This document shows positions 52,444 to 59,867 of a stretch of DNA of 63,758 nt, piece after piece. The notes below the pieces were generated by a model. The model was given only the letters and a program-made list of their open reading frames with translations. It was not told the DNA's origin and did not search any database. Source of the DNA: Acetobacterium tundrae (GTDB taxonomy: Bacteria; Bacillota; Clostridia; Eubacteriales; Eubacteriaceae); the NCBI RefSeq assembly GCF_008086615.1, contig NZ_RXYB01000019.1:1-63758 (forward strand). Direction: 5' to 3'. The translations under genes were made by a program, and so were the position numbers. How positions within the stretch are numbered: the stretch's first letter is position 1; each line of letters begins with the position of its first letter.

Positions 52444-53147
52444 TGAAAAAAATTTTATATCTTGATATCGTTAATGATATTAAAGGAAAAATTGAAAAAG
52501 GAATGCTGCGGCCTGGGGATCTGTTACCTTCAGAAAATGAAATGTCTGACCAATATGATGTTAGTCGGACAACACTGCGAAAAAGCCTGGCATTATTAGT
52601 CAACGAGAAATATATTTATACGATTCCCGGAAAAGGAAATTATGTGTGCGAACCGTCATCAAATCAATATCAGTTTTATTTTGATGAAATTGACAGTTTA
52701 AAAGGAGAAATTGAAGAAGTAAAATTAGTCAGCGTTGGCGTTATTACCCCAGGAAGAAAGCTTATGCGGGAGCTGAAAATAGGCTCTTTTGAAAAGGTTA
52801 TAAAGATTCAAAAGGCGGTGCAGATAAAAGATGAGGTCATTCAATATTCAACGATTTATCTGCCTTACCAAAAGGGAAACCCCATTGTCGAAGATGTTAT
52901 TAATTTTGCGAATTTTCACGGCATCATGGAAAAGGGAAAACTTCAATTTCAGCTTAAAAAAATCTTGAACATTGATATTGTCCATCCGCCACTGGAAGTC
53001 CGCGAAAGTTTGAAAATCGATCATGATGAAAGTTGCTTCTTGGTATCTCAAAATATTATTTCAATGGAAGACGGCATGCCAATCAGTTACAATGAGTTTT
53101 ATATAAAAAGAAATTACTTCACGCTCTTTGCGGAAACAACATTCTAA
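52443..53147 (+). CDS. GntR-family regulator with UTRA domain
   Basis: 234 residues. The start ATG overlaps the corrinoid gene's stop (TGATG), with AGGTGA 6 bases upstream. The winged HTH (about 1-75) has LDIVNDIKGKIEKGMLRPGDLLPSENEMSDQYDVSRTTLRKSL. A UTRA ligand domain (about 85-230) ends with GMPISYNEFYIKRNYF. It is translationally coupled to the corrinoid protein, so it probably controls that gene and an unlinked methyltransferase set in answer to a small methylated compound; the ligand cannot be named. Confidence 0.92.
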   Translation: MKKILYLDIVNDIKGKIEKGMLRPGDLLPSENEMSDQYDVSRTTLRKSLALLVNEKYIYTIPGKGNYVCEPSSNQYQFYFDEIDSLKGEIEEVKLVSVGVITPGRKLMRELKIGSFEKVIKIQKAVQIKDEVIQYSTIYLPYQKGNPIVEDVINFANFHGIMEKGKLQFQLKKILNIDIVHPPLEVRESLKIDHDESCFLVSQNIISMEDGMPISYNEFYIKRNYFTLFAETTF

Positions 53148-53200
53148 AAAAGACTTTACTTTTTGAAAAGAATCATGTAAAATTAGCAAGCAGTAAAAGT

Positions 53201-53276
53201 GATCTCGTAGCTCAGCTGGCAGAGCACTACCTTGACATGGTAGGGGTCGTTGGTTCAAGTCCAATCGGGATCACCA
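53201..53276 (+). tRNA. tRNA-Val (anticodon GAC)
   Basis: 76 bases including encoded CCA. Acceptor GATCTCG pairs with CGGGATC; D-arm GCTC-AGCTGGCA-GAGC; anticodon stem CTACC-TTGACAT-GGTAG with GAC at positions 34-36; T-arm GTTGG-TTCAAGT-CCAAT; discriminator A. A terminator follows at 53290. Confidence 0.96.
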
Positions 53277-53289
53277 CTTTTAGCATATG

Positions 53290-53314
53290 AACGCCGATAC
53301 GAGGCGTTTTTTTT
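53290..53314 (+). terminator. Terminator after tRNA-Val
   Basis: AACGCC-GATACGA-GGCGTT followed by seven T. Confidence 0.9.
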
Positions 53315-53507
53315 ATGCCCTAAAATATTTTTAACATAAATTTGTAATGCAAGAACTGCTGTGTTTGGCTTGTAGTCGGGCATCAAGGCATCGGTCGTAT
53401 ACGGCTGTTGCATCCAGCAAGCTCTATAGAATATGCCCCAATTGTTGGCTTTTTATTTCTCTTGATTTTTTAAGACTTGAAGACTATAATTTACACATAA
53501 AGGAAAA

Positions 53508-53548
53508 CCAACAAACGGGGCCTAAATTAAAAAGGCCCCGTTTGTTGG
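53508..53548. repeat. Perfect 15-bp inverted repeat upstream of the AbiE-type operon
   Basis: CCAACAAACGGGGCC (53508-53522), 11-base spacer, GGCCCCGTTTGTTGG (53534-53548). It ends 26 bases before the antitoxin ATG. AbiEi antitoxins repress their operons by binding inverted repeats in the promoter, so this is a likely operator; it could also be a terminator-like stem without T-run. The preceding 200 bases hold no convincing gene. Confidence 0.7.
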
Positions 53549-53574
53549 GAATGCTAAATTGGAGATGAAATAAA

Positions 53575-54324
53575 ATGAACGATAAATTAAAAATTGATGA
53601 AGTGAGAAAATCCTTTGGAAATAGGCCGTTTACAAGCGATGAACTCTATCGATTCTATTTGGAAGAAGAACCAACTTTGAAAAAAACGACTTTTAGATGG
53701 CGAGTTTCTAATTTGAAAAAAGAAAATGTCATTTGTAGTTTAAAAAGAGGTTTGTATACCGTAGAAAGAAAAAATAACTTTACCCCTCCTATAGACAGGC
53801 AACTGAAGAATTTATACAAGAAGATCAAGGCTCAATTTCCTTATAGTGAAATAAGCATATGGGATACAAGCTGGTTGAATGATTACATGGTGCATCAACC
53901 ACTCACCCGAAATATTATTATTGAAGTCGATAAAGATGCGGTGCCGTCGGTATTTTCATTTTTACAGGAATCCATGAAAAATGTATTCTTGAATCCTGGT
54001 AAACACGAAATAAAAACCTATATGACCACAGGACAAGCCAATATCATTGTTAAGAACTTGGTTGCCGAATCACAAGTTGAAATGAGAGAAGATATCAGCA
54101 TACCCAGGATTGAAAAAATAATGGTCGACCTGTTTGTGGAGGATCAATTGTATGTTACCTATCAGGGTGGGGAATTAAAAAATATTTACGAAGCTTTTTT
54201 TGAGACCTTTAGCATTAATCAGTCCACGCTGAACAGATATGCAACGAAAAGAAAAGTAAAAGAGCGGTTTTTAATATTTCTAAAAGATGAGACGGAAATC
54301 GATCAGAATGAAATATATATTTGA
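53575..54324 (+). CDS. AbiEi-like antitoxin (DUF6577-type)
   Basis: 249 residues. The N-terminal winged-helix region (TSDELYRFYLEEEPTLKKTTFRWRVSNLKKENVICSLKRGLY) is typical of antitoxin repressors paired with AbiEii toxins; the remainder lacks recognisable catalytic motifs. GGAGATGAAAT precedes the ATG. The toxin gene follows 9 bases later. In the AbiE type IV system the antitoxin does not bind the toxin but represses the operon and counters the toxin effect. Assignment rests on gene pairing and the HTH. Confidence 0.78.
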   Translation: MNDKLKIDEVRKSFGNRPFTSDELYRFYLEEEPTLKKTTFRWRVSNLKKENVICSLKRGLYTVERKNNFTPPIDRQLKNLYKKIKAQFPYSEISIWDTSWLNDYMVHQPLTRNIIIEVDKDAVPSVFSFLQESMKNVFLNPGKHEIKTYMTTGQANIIVKNLVAESQVEMREDISIPRIEKIMVDLFVEDQLYVTYQGGELKNIYEAFFETFSINQSTLNRYATKRKVKERFLIFLKDETEIDQNEIYI

Positions 54325-54333
54325 GGTGACTAA

Positions 54334-55461
54334 ATGATACAGAACAATACCTTTACCAAAGAATGGATTCAGAAAATAAGCAATCAATACAAACACGGAA
54401 AGAGAAAGGCGGATCCCGCATTAATTGAAAAAGTAACAAAAGCACTGCACCTTCTTGAAAATTTAACGCAAACTGATTTATCGTTTATCTTTAAAGGCGG
54501 CACAGCTTTATTGCTCCTATTGGATGAAATGCATCGATTTTCAATTGATATTGATATCATCATAGAGAACAACAAAAATGAGGAAGACCTGTTTACAATT
54601 CTGTCGCAGATCGTTGAACGAAGCACTATATTTAATCGATTTGAAGAAAATACCAGAAAAGGAAGTAACGATGTGCCAAAGGCTCATTATAAGTTTTTTT
54701 ATACGTCAGCATTAGATGAGACTGAGAGTTATGTTCTACTGGATGTGCTGTTTGAAAAGAGTCATTATGTTGATATTATTGAGAAAGACATTAACTGTAA
54801 ATTCATTGATTATCAAGAACCACTCAGATTGGTCAATATACCCAGCATTGATTGTATTCTGGGGGATAAGTTAACTGCTTATGCTCCCAACACAATGGGA
54901 ATTCCTTACGGGAAAGATAAGGAATTAGAAATTATTAAACAGCTGTTTGATGTGGCCAACTTATTTGACAAAATGGAAAATATAAAAGTAGTGAGAGATA
55001 CATTTATATTGATGGTCCAGCAAGAATTAATTTACCGAGAAATGGATGGCAAATGCACCTATCAGGACGTTCTTGATGATGTTTTTCAGACTTCAAGAAT
55101 CATTGGTGAGCGTGGTCGCATTGAGAAACCAACCTTTGCTTTATTGCAGACAGGTGTCAACAGGATAAAAGACTATATTTTCTCAAAGAATTATATTGTG
55201 GAAAGTGCTGTGAACAGTGCTTCCAAAGCTGCATACCTGTCACTGCTGATCAAATATGACATATTTGTAGTTGAACGGTTTGATGAGACGATCGATTTGA
55301 GGACACTGGAAATTAAGAATCCTGAATATAAAAAATTCAGAACCATAATGAAGTTTGATCCGGAAGCATATTTTTATTGGTACAAAAGCATTGAAATTCT
55401 CGAAAAGAATGTTTCAGAGATAACGGCTAATAAAAATTTGGAAATACATAGAATTAAATGA
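54334..55461 (+). CDS. AbiEii-like nucleotidyltransferase toxin
   Basis: 375 residues. The nucleotidyltransferase core has FKGGTALLLLLDEMHRFSIDIDIII (about 51-75): GGT plus the DxD metal-binding pair, as in AbiEii/AbiGii and MenA-type toxins that block protein synthesis by modifying tRNA. The later motifs ILGDKLTAYAPNTMGIPYGK and the helical C-terminal half also fit the family. GAGGTGACTAA precedes the ATG. With the upstream gene it forms a complete AbiE-type defence/toxin-antitoxin unit placed next to tRNA-Val, a common integration neighbourhood, although no integrase is present. Confidence 0.85.
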   Translation: MIQNNTFTKEWIQKISNQYKHGKRKADPALIEKVTKALHLLENLTQTDLSFIFKGGTALLLLLDEMHRFSIDIDIIIENNKNEEDLFTILSQIVERSTIFNRFEENTRKGSNDVPKAHYKFFYTSALDETESYVLLDVLFEKSHYVDIIEKDINCKFIDYQEPLRLVNIPSIDCILGDKLTAYAPNTMGIPYGKDKELEIIKQLFDVANLFDKMENIKVVRDTFILMVQQELIYREMDGKCTYQDVLDDVFQTSRIIGERGRIEKPTFALLQTGVNRIKDYIFSKNYIVESAVNSASKAAYLSLLIKYDIFVVERFDETIDLRTLEIKNPEYKKFRTIMKFDPEAYFYWYKSIEILEKNVSEITANKNLEIHRIK

Positions 55462-56130
55462 TTAAGCCTCATAATTGCTGGTTGCCTTTATGCCGTTTAA
55501 CATAAAATTACTAATCATTTGTTTTGCAAACGCACGCCATTCTTCTTTTGAATTATAAACTTTCTGTGGCTTGACAAAGGCTGGGTGTTCAGCAAAAGAA
55601 ATAATGCCTCCATTGATGACTCGACAGAGCATCATTGCCGATTCAAAATCCAAATTATCAATATAAATCATCACGAGTTTTGCAAGCATTAATTCTGCTT
55701 TATTATAGACAACCTGAGAAATAGGACCAAGAGAACCTGGGAAGGAAAAGGGTTCCCAGTATAATAGTTTCATAATATCAGGAGTTGGCAAATCAATGGC
55801 TGCATGCATTTGTAGCTCGATAAGTTTACAGATTTTGTCCAATACATTATCTTTGTTTTGGCTGTTGGCACTGTTAATAAAATCTTGCAATTCGTTGTAA
55901 AGTGGATCATAAAATAAAGAAACCTGCATGGCGGCATAATCTAAAACACTGTGATAGAAGGTTTCCTTATTTCCAAAATGAAAATGTATCGTTGCCAGAT
56001 TAACATCGGCAGAAGATGCGAGCATCCGCGTCGTAGTTCCATGATAACCATATATTGCGAAGACGGACATTCCGGTCTGCAATAATTTTTCCTTTGTTGA
56101 TATATCTTCAATTATATCGTTAGTGCTCAT
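55462..56130 (-). CDS. TetR-family regulator (first of two related)
   Basis: 222 residues. The N-terminal HTH reads LLQTGMSVFAIYGYHGTTTRMLASSADVNLATIHFHFGNKETFYHSVL. The C-terminal ligand domain (about 75-210) has LLYWEPFSFPGS and MMLCRVINGGIISFAEH. It shares the general layout of the regulator at 58504 (GYxGT.TRM.A, LATxHFHF.NKE.FY, RxINGxxxSxxxHxxF), suggesting duplicates with different ligands. Its stop abuts that of the toxin gene. The target is not evident. Confidence 0.9.
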   Translation of the reverse strand: MSTNDIIEDISTKEKLLQTGMSVFAIYGYHGTTTRMLASSADVNLATIHFHFGNKETFYHSVLDYAAMQVSLFYDPLYNELQDFINSANSQNKDNVLDKICKLIELQMHAAIDLPTPDIMKLLYWEPFSFPGSLGPISQVVYNKAELMLAKLVMIYIDNLDFESAMMLCRVINGGIISFAEHPAFVKPQKVYNSKEEWRAFAKQMISNFMLNGIKATSNYEA

Positions 56131-56220
56131 CGTGACTCCTTGAACTTTAAGTAATTATTTAATAACCAAATAAGTATAGCATACAGAAATCAATTTAGTA
56201 AAGGAATGGACATTAAATAA

Positions 56221-56328
56221 GTGAGCACTACACTTTATCGCCGTTTAATCGATCCAGAAGATATTCAGTGTAAAGTATGCGGTGTTAGTTTTATCCCAAA
56301 TAGCACCTTTATCTTTCCAGACGGATAA
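56221..56328 (+). CDS. Possible small protein or gene remnant with CxxC
   Basis: An open frame of 35 codons from GTG to TAA, with DIQCKVCGVSF in the middle and ending FIFPDG. There is no ribosome site, and no relative is recognised. It may be a remnant of a larger gene in the gap between TetR and LysR genes, or chance. Confidence 0.2.
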   Translation: MSTTLYRRLIDPEDIQCKVCGVSFIPNSTFIFPDG

Positions 56329-56357
56329 GTTTTTTTATTATTTAATATAAAACATTC

Positions 56358-57251
56358 TTAATCCGTGTTTTGCCGTTTGTAAATTTCTTTGGTAATTGAC
56401 ACGAATCCTTTTATCTCAGAACGTGGATTGTTTTTATGCCAGACAATGCCATATGAAATGATATCCGTGATTTCAGTGGAAACAATGACAAGCTCCGAAT
56501 CCTCTGGACAGACAAAGTCAGGCATAACGGCAATCCCTAGTTGTCCTTTGATCATGGTATAACTGATGAGCGGATGATCCACAAAATAAATGGTGGAAGT
56601 CGGACATTTTATTTGAATATCTTTTTGGATTCGGGCCATTTCAGTCGGGCATTTCATTGGGTCCAGGAGAATCAGAGAATAATCTTTCAGATCATCAATT
56701 TTTATCATGGCTTTGCTGGCTAATGGATGGTCTTTCGGCAAAACACAGACGAAGCTTCCGGTAAAGAGCTCTGCATAAACTGCATCCGAAAGATCATCAA
56801 TACTTTCCTTTACTGCGAAAATCAAATCAAAATTATTATTGGTAAACAGATTTCTTTTCTCTTTGTGATCAGCTATTTTTAAGTAGATATGGGCATGAGA
56901 AAACTTAGCTCTAAAGGCTCTTAGAATGGCGGGAAGATACTTAACTTCTACATTTCCCTCATAGCCAATGGATATGTTCGATTCAAATGTGTGTGCGAAT
57001 TGCTTCGCTTTGGCAATGGCGATGTTTGTTTTTGTAAGCACTTCTTTCATATCATTATAAAAAGAAATACCAGCCGGAGTCAGTTCGACTTTTCGTTTGG
57101 TTCGGACGAATAATTTTAATCCGAGTTCATCTTCCAGGCTATTTATCTGATGGGTAACTGTGGGTTGGGTGATAAACAAAAATTCAGCAGTTCTGGAAAA
57201 ATTAAGGGTTTCAGCCAAATGAACAAAACATTCGATTTGTTTAATATGCAT
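56358..57251 (-). CDS. LysR-family transcriptional regulator
   Basis: 297 residues. The N-terminal HTH is MHIKQIECFVHLAETLNFSRTAEFLFITQPTVTHQINSLEDELGLKLFVRTKR; the periplasmic-binding-like effector domain follows (about 90-290). It is divergent from the NmrA-like gene, with a 188-base gap that should hold both promoters and the LysR site. LysR regulators usually activate the divergent gene in response to its substrate or product. Confidence 0.93.
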   Translation of the reverse strand: MHIKQIECFVHLAETLNFSRTAEFLFITQPTVTHQINSLEDELGLKLFVRTKRKVELTPAGISFYNDMKEVLTKTNIAIAKAKQFAHTFESNISIGYEGNVEVKYLPAILRAFRAKFSHAHIYLKIADHKEKRNLFTNNNFDLIFAVKESIDDLSDAVYAELFTGSFVCVLPKDHPLASKAMIKIDDLKDYSLILLDPMKCPTEMARIQKDIQIKCPTSTIYFVDHPLISYTMIKGQLGIAVMPDFVCPEDSELVIVSTEITDIISYGIVWHKNNPRSEIKGFVSITKEIYKRQNTD

Positions 57252-57439
57252 GAATCGTTACCTCCTGAATTTATAAGCATTTTTTATTAATGATAACATA
57301 TTTCAATTTCAGTTCCAATAAAAACCATGTTATGCTGTCACCAATGAAGACATTAATTAAAGGAATGGTTCAAATTGGGATTGCAACTCGAGTTCATTAT
57401 TTGATTAATCTCTTAAATCACCACTAATGGAGGTAAAAC

Positions 57440-58405
57440 ATGCGTTATATTGTTACAGGAGCAGATGGACAATTAGGTGGAAGAGTAGCTTCCAATATGT
57501 TAAAAGAAGTATCTGGAGATCAACTTATTTTTACATGTCCGGATTTAAATCGTTTACGACCAGAAAGAACGAAAGACTGGGAAGAAAAAGACGTTATCAT
57601 AAAAGAGGCAAATTATGATGATAAGGCACAAATGACTGAAGCTTTTAAAGGCGGAGACCGAATTTACATTGTGTCAGGGGTTATCATCGGACCAGAACGT
57701 GTACAACAACATAAAAATGTAATCGACGCGGCGATTGAAGCGGGGGTCAAACATATTACTTACACCTCATTCTTTGGTGCAAACCGCCCGGAATACAAAC
57801 AATATGTATTGCCGGATCACACCGCAACCGAAGAATATTTAATCAGCACAGGTGTCGATTACAATATTATGAGAAACAGTCTTTATCTGGAAAACTATTT
57901 GCTTAATTCTGTTATGATGGCGAACTTGGACAACAATCGTTGGGTGACCACTGCCGGTGATGGGAAAGCGACATTTATTGCAAAAGATGATAGTGGTCGG
58001 GTGGCAACAGCTTTGCTGTTGGGCAAAGGTGAGAACAACAAAGGGTATGATGTAACCGGTCAATTAGTCAGTGAACATGAAATTTGCGAGTTGATCAATG
58101 CGATATCCGGTAAGAATTATGAATACATCACCATGAATGAAGAAGAATATTACGATTATTTGGATTCAATCTATATTCCTCGTACCTCCCACGGTAATTA
58201 TTCGAAGTCGCCGGTGCCATGGTGTGCCAATGATATGGTGACCAATGAATCCGGTATTCGGGATGGTTTAATGGCACTGGAGACAGATACAGTTGAGATT
58301 CTCACTGGGAATAAACCCATGAATCCGAAAGAATTATTAGAAAAATATTCTTTTGTATGGAAAGAAAATATTACGACTTATTGGGATTTAGGAAAAGTTC
58401 AATAA
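57440..58405 (+). CDS. NAD(P)-binding NmrA-like atypical SDR protein
   Basis: 321 residues. The N-terminal Rossmann motif is IVTGADGQLGGRVASNML; RIYIVSGV, VKHITYTSFFGANRPEY, HTATEEYLISTGVDYNIMRNSLYLEN are typical of the NmrA/QorB group, which includes quinone reductases and redox sensors without the classical YxxxK pair. GGAGG is 8 bases upstream of the ATG. Function is unclear; control by the divergent LysR gene is likely. Confidence 0.85.
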   Translation: MRYIVTGADGQLGGRVASNMLKEVSGDQLIFTCPDLNRLRPERTKDWEEKDVIIKEANYDDKAQMTEAFKGGDRIYIVSGVIIGPERVQQHKNVIDAAIEAGVKHITYTSFFGANRPEYKQYVLPDHTATEEYLISTGVDYNIMRNSLYLENYLLNSVMMANLDNNRWVTTAGDGKATFIAKDDSGRVATALLLGKGENNKGYDVTGQLVSEHEICELINAISGKNYEYITMNEEEYYDYLDSIYIPRTSHGNYSKSPVPWCANDMVTNESGIRDGLMALETDTVEILTGNKPMNPKELLEKYSFVWKENITTYWDLGKVQ

Positions 58406-58449
58406 GTGAAAGCTTAACAATACTACGTGAGCACAGAAAAATTTAGTTA

Positions 58450-58494
58450 AAAAAACACAGACCTGGTTATAAAAGTAAGGTCTGTGTTTTTTTA
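58450..58494. terminator. Bidirectional terminator
   Basis: AAAAACACAGACCT and AGGTCTGTGTTTTTTT around a 13-base loop, between the convergent NmrA and TetR genes. Confidence 0.88.
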
Positions 58495-58503
58495 TGAGAA
58501 ATT

Positions 58504-59178
58504 TTAGAATGATGCTACAAATACCGCTTTTTCAGTTGGATAATTAGCGATAGCATTAAGAACAAAATCCCTAGTGCTATCTTTGATAAATGATTTAGAA
58601 AGGGAGTGGGAAACCGGGGATGTGGATAAAAAAGTAGCATGGTCACCATAAGAAACCAGGGCACCATTAATTAATCGCGACAGGACGATGGCTTTTTCAA
58701 TGGGTAGGGTGTCATAGTAATGGGTCAATAAAAAAGTCAGGCTATTTTCAGCCTTTTCAAAAATGATTTGGGTCAGTGGCAGTTCATCGAAGTCGTAAAG
58801 TTGTTCCCTTGAAAGGAGTAAAAAAATGTCAGACTCAGTCTCGTCAAAGGTAATATCCAATTGCAAATCAATAAATTCACAAATTAATTGCCAAATCAAA
58901 TCTTTGGCAAGTACCGGTTCTGATTTTAAATCATCTATTTTTTGTGTGAAATTAGAATATCTAGATTTAATTTGATCTTCTACATGGGCAATCACATTTT
59001 TATAAAAGTTTTCCTTGTTTTTGAAATGAAAGTGCATGGTTGCAATATTCAAGTTGGTGGTTTCGGCAATCATCCGGGTGGATGTACCTTTATAGCCAAA
59101 TCGTGCAAAAAGATAAACGCCTGCGGTCAATAATTTTTCACGGGATGTTTGTTCCTCGTTGAGTTCAAATGATTCCAT
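58504..59178 (-). CDS. TetR-family regulator, probable repressor of the molybdenum hydroxylase operon
   Basis: 224 residues. HTH: LLTAGVYLFARFGYKGTSTRMIAETTNLNIATMHFHFKNKENFYKNVI. The C-terminal domain has LLLSREQLYDFDELPLTQIIFEKA and a VLSRLINGALVSYGDHATF motif shared with the TetR at 55462. It is divergent from the hydroxylase operon, and a palindrome overlaps that operon's promoter (59293-59348), a typical self- and target-operator position. The inducer is probably the enzyme's substrate, which is unknown. Confidence 0.92.
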   Translation of the reverse strand: MESFELNEEQTSREKLLTAGVYLFARFGYKGTSTRMIAETTNLNIATMHFHFKNKENFYKNVIAHVEDQIKSRYSNFTQKIDDLKSEPVLAKDLIWQLICEFIDLQLDITFDETESDIFLLLSREQLYDFDELPLTQIIFEKAENSLTFLLTHYYDTLPIEKAIVLSRLINGALVSYGDHATFLSTSPVSHSLSKSFIKDSTRDFVLNAIANYPTEKAVFVASF

Positions 59179-59292
59179 TTAAAATTCCTTATCAATATAT
59201 TTTGTTGTATTGTATCATTAAATTTTAAAAAGATCTATAAAATTTGGATAACATGATTTTATGAAAGTCTTTAAATTGTTTAAAATAAAGGC

Positions 59293-59348
59293 TTGACAAA
59301 AATTAATCAAACGATTAGAATTCAATTAATCAAACGATTGATTAATTG
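59293..59348 (+). promoter_or_regulatory. Hydroxylase operon promoter with TetR-type operator
   Basis: TTGACA (59293-59298), 17 bases, TAGAAT (59316-59321). Directly after it is the perfect inverted repeat CAATTAATCAA-ACGA-TTGATTAATTG (59323-59348). A second copy of its left half, AATTAATCAAACGATT, lies within the promoter spacer (59301-59316). Binding there would block RNA polymerase. Confidence 0.82.
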
Positions 59349-59366
59349 AATAAGTGGAGGAACTGA

Positions 59367-59867
59367 ATGGATACCAAAGATGTAACAATTGATGTAAACG
59401 GTTTTGAATATTCTTTTTCCGTTGGCACAAAATTCGGACAGGTTTCTGCGAGTGAGACGTTATCAGAAACACTCAGAAACAGACTCAGATTAACAGGTTC
59501 AAAGGAAGCTTGCAGTGAAGGCGCTTGCGGCTGTTGTACGGTGATTATTAATGGAAATGCGGTCACCTCATGCATGACCTTAACGGTGGACTGTGATGGC
59601 AAAAAAATTACAACTATCGAAGGGCTGGCCGATCCAAAAACCGGCGAACTAGATCCGTTGCAACAGGCTTTTCTTGATCGCTATGCATTTCAATGCGGGT
59701 ACTGTACACCGGGGATTATTATGGCTTCCAAGGCATTATTAGACAAAAATCCCACACCGACAGATGACGAAATTAAACAAGCACTTTCTGGAAACTTCTG
59801 TCGTTGCATCAGCCAATATCATGTATTGGAAGCAGTTGCTGACATTGCGAAAGGGGTAAAACAATAA
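59367..59867 (+). CDS. Molybdenum hydroxylase [2Fe-2S] subunit
   Basis: 166 residues. The plant-type cluster ligands are in CSEGACGCCTV and SCMTL; the second cluster in QCGYCTPGIIM and FCRCIS. This is the small subunit of the xanthine dehydrogenase/CO dehydrogenase family and passes electrons from the molybdenum site to flavin. GGAGGAACTGA precedes the ATG. The stop overlaps the next ATG (TAATG), so translation is coupled. The substrate cannot be told from this subunit. Confidence 0.94.
   Translation: MDTKDVTIDVNGFEYSFSVGTKFGQVSASETLSETLRNRLRLTGSKEACSEGACGCCTVIINGNAVTSCMTLTVDCDGKKITTIEGLADPKTGELDPLQQAFLDRYAFQCGYCTPGIIMASKALLDKNPTPTDDEIKQALSGNFCRCISQYHVLEAVADIAKGVKQ

Noticed and set aside
53347-53568. 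73-codon open frame after tRNA-Val
   Set aside because: No ribosome site, and it runs through the inverted repeat proposed as the antitoxin operator.
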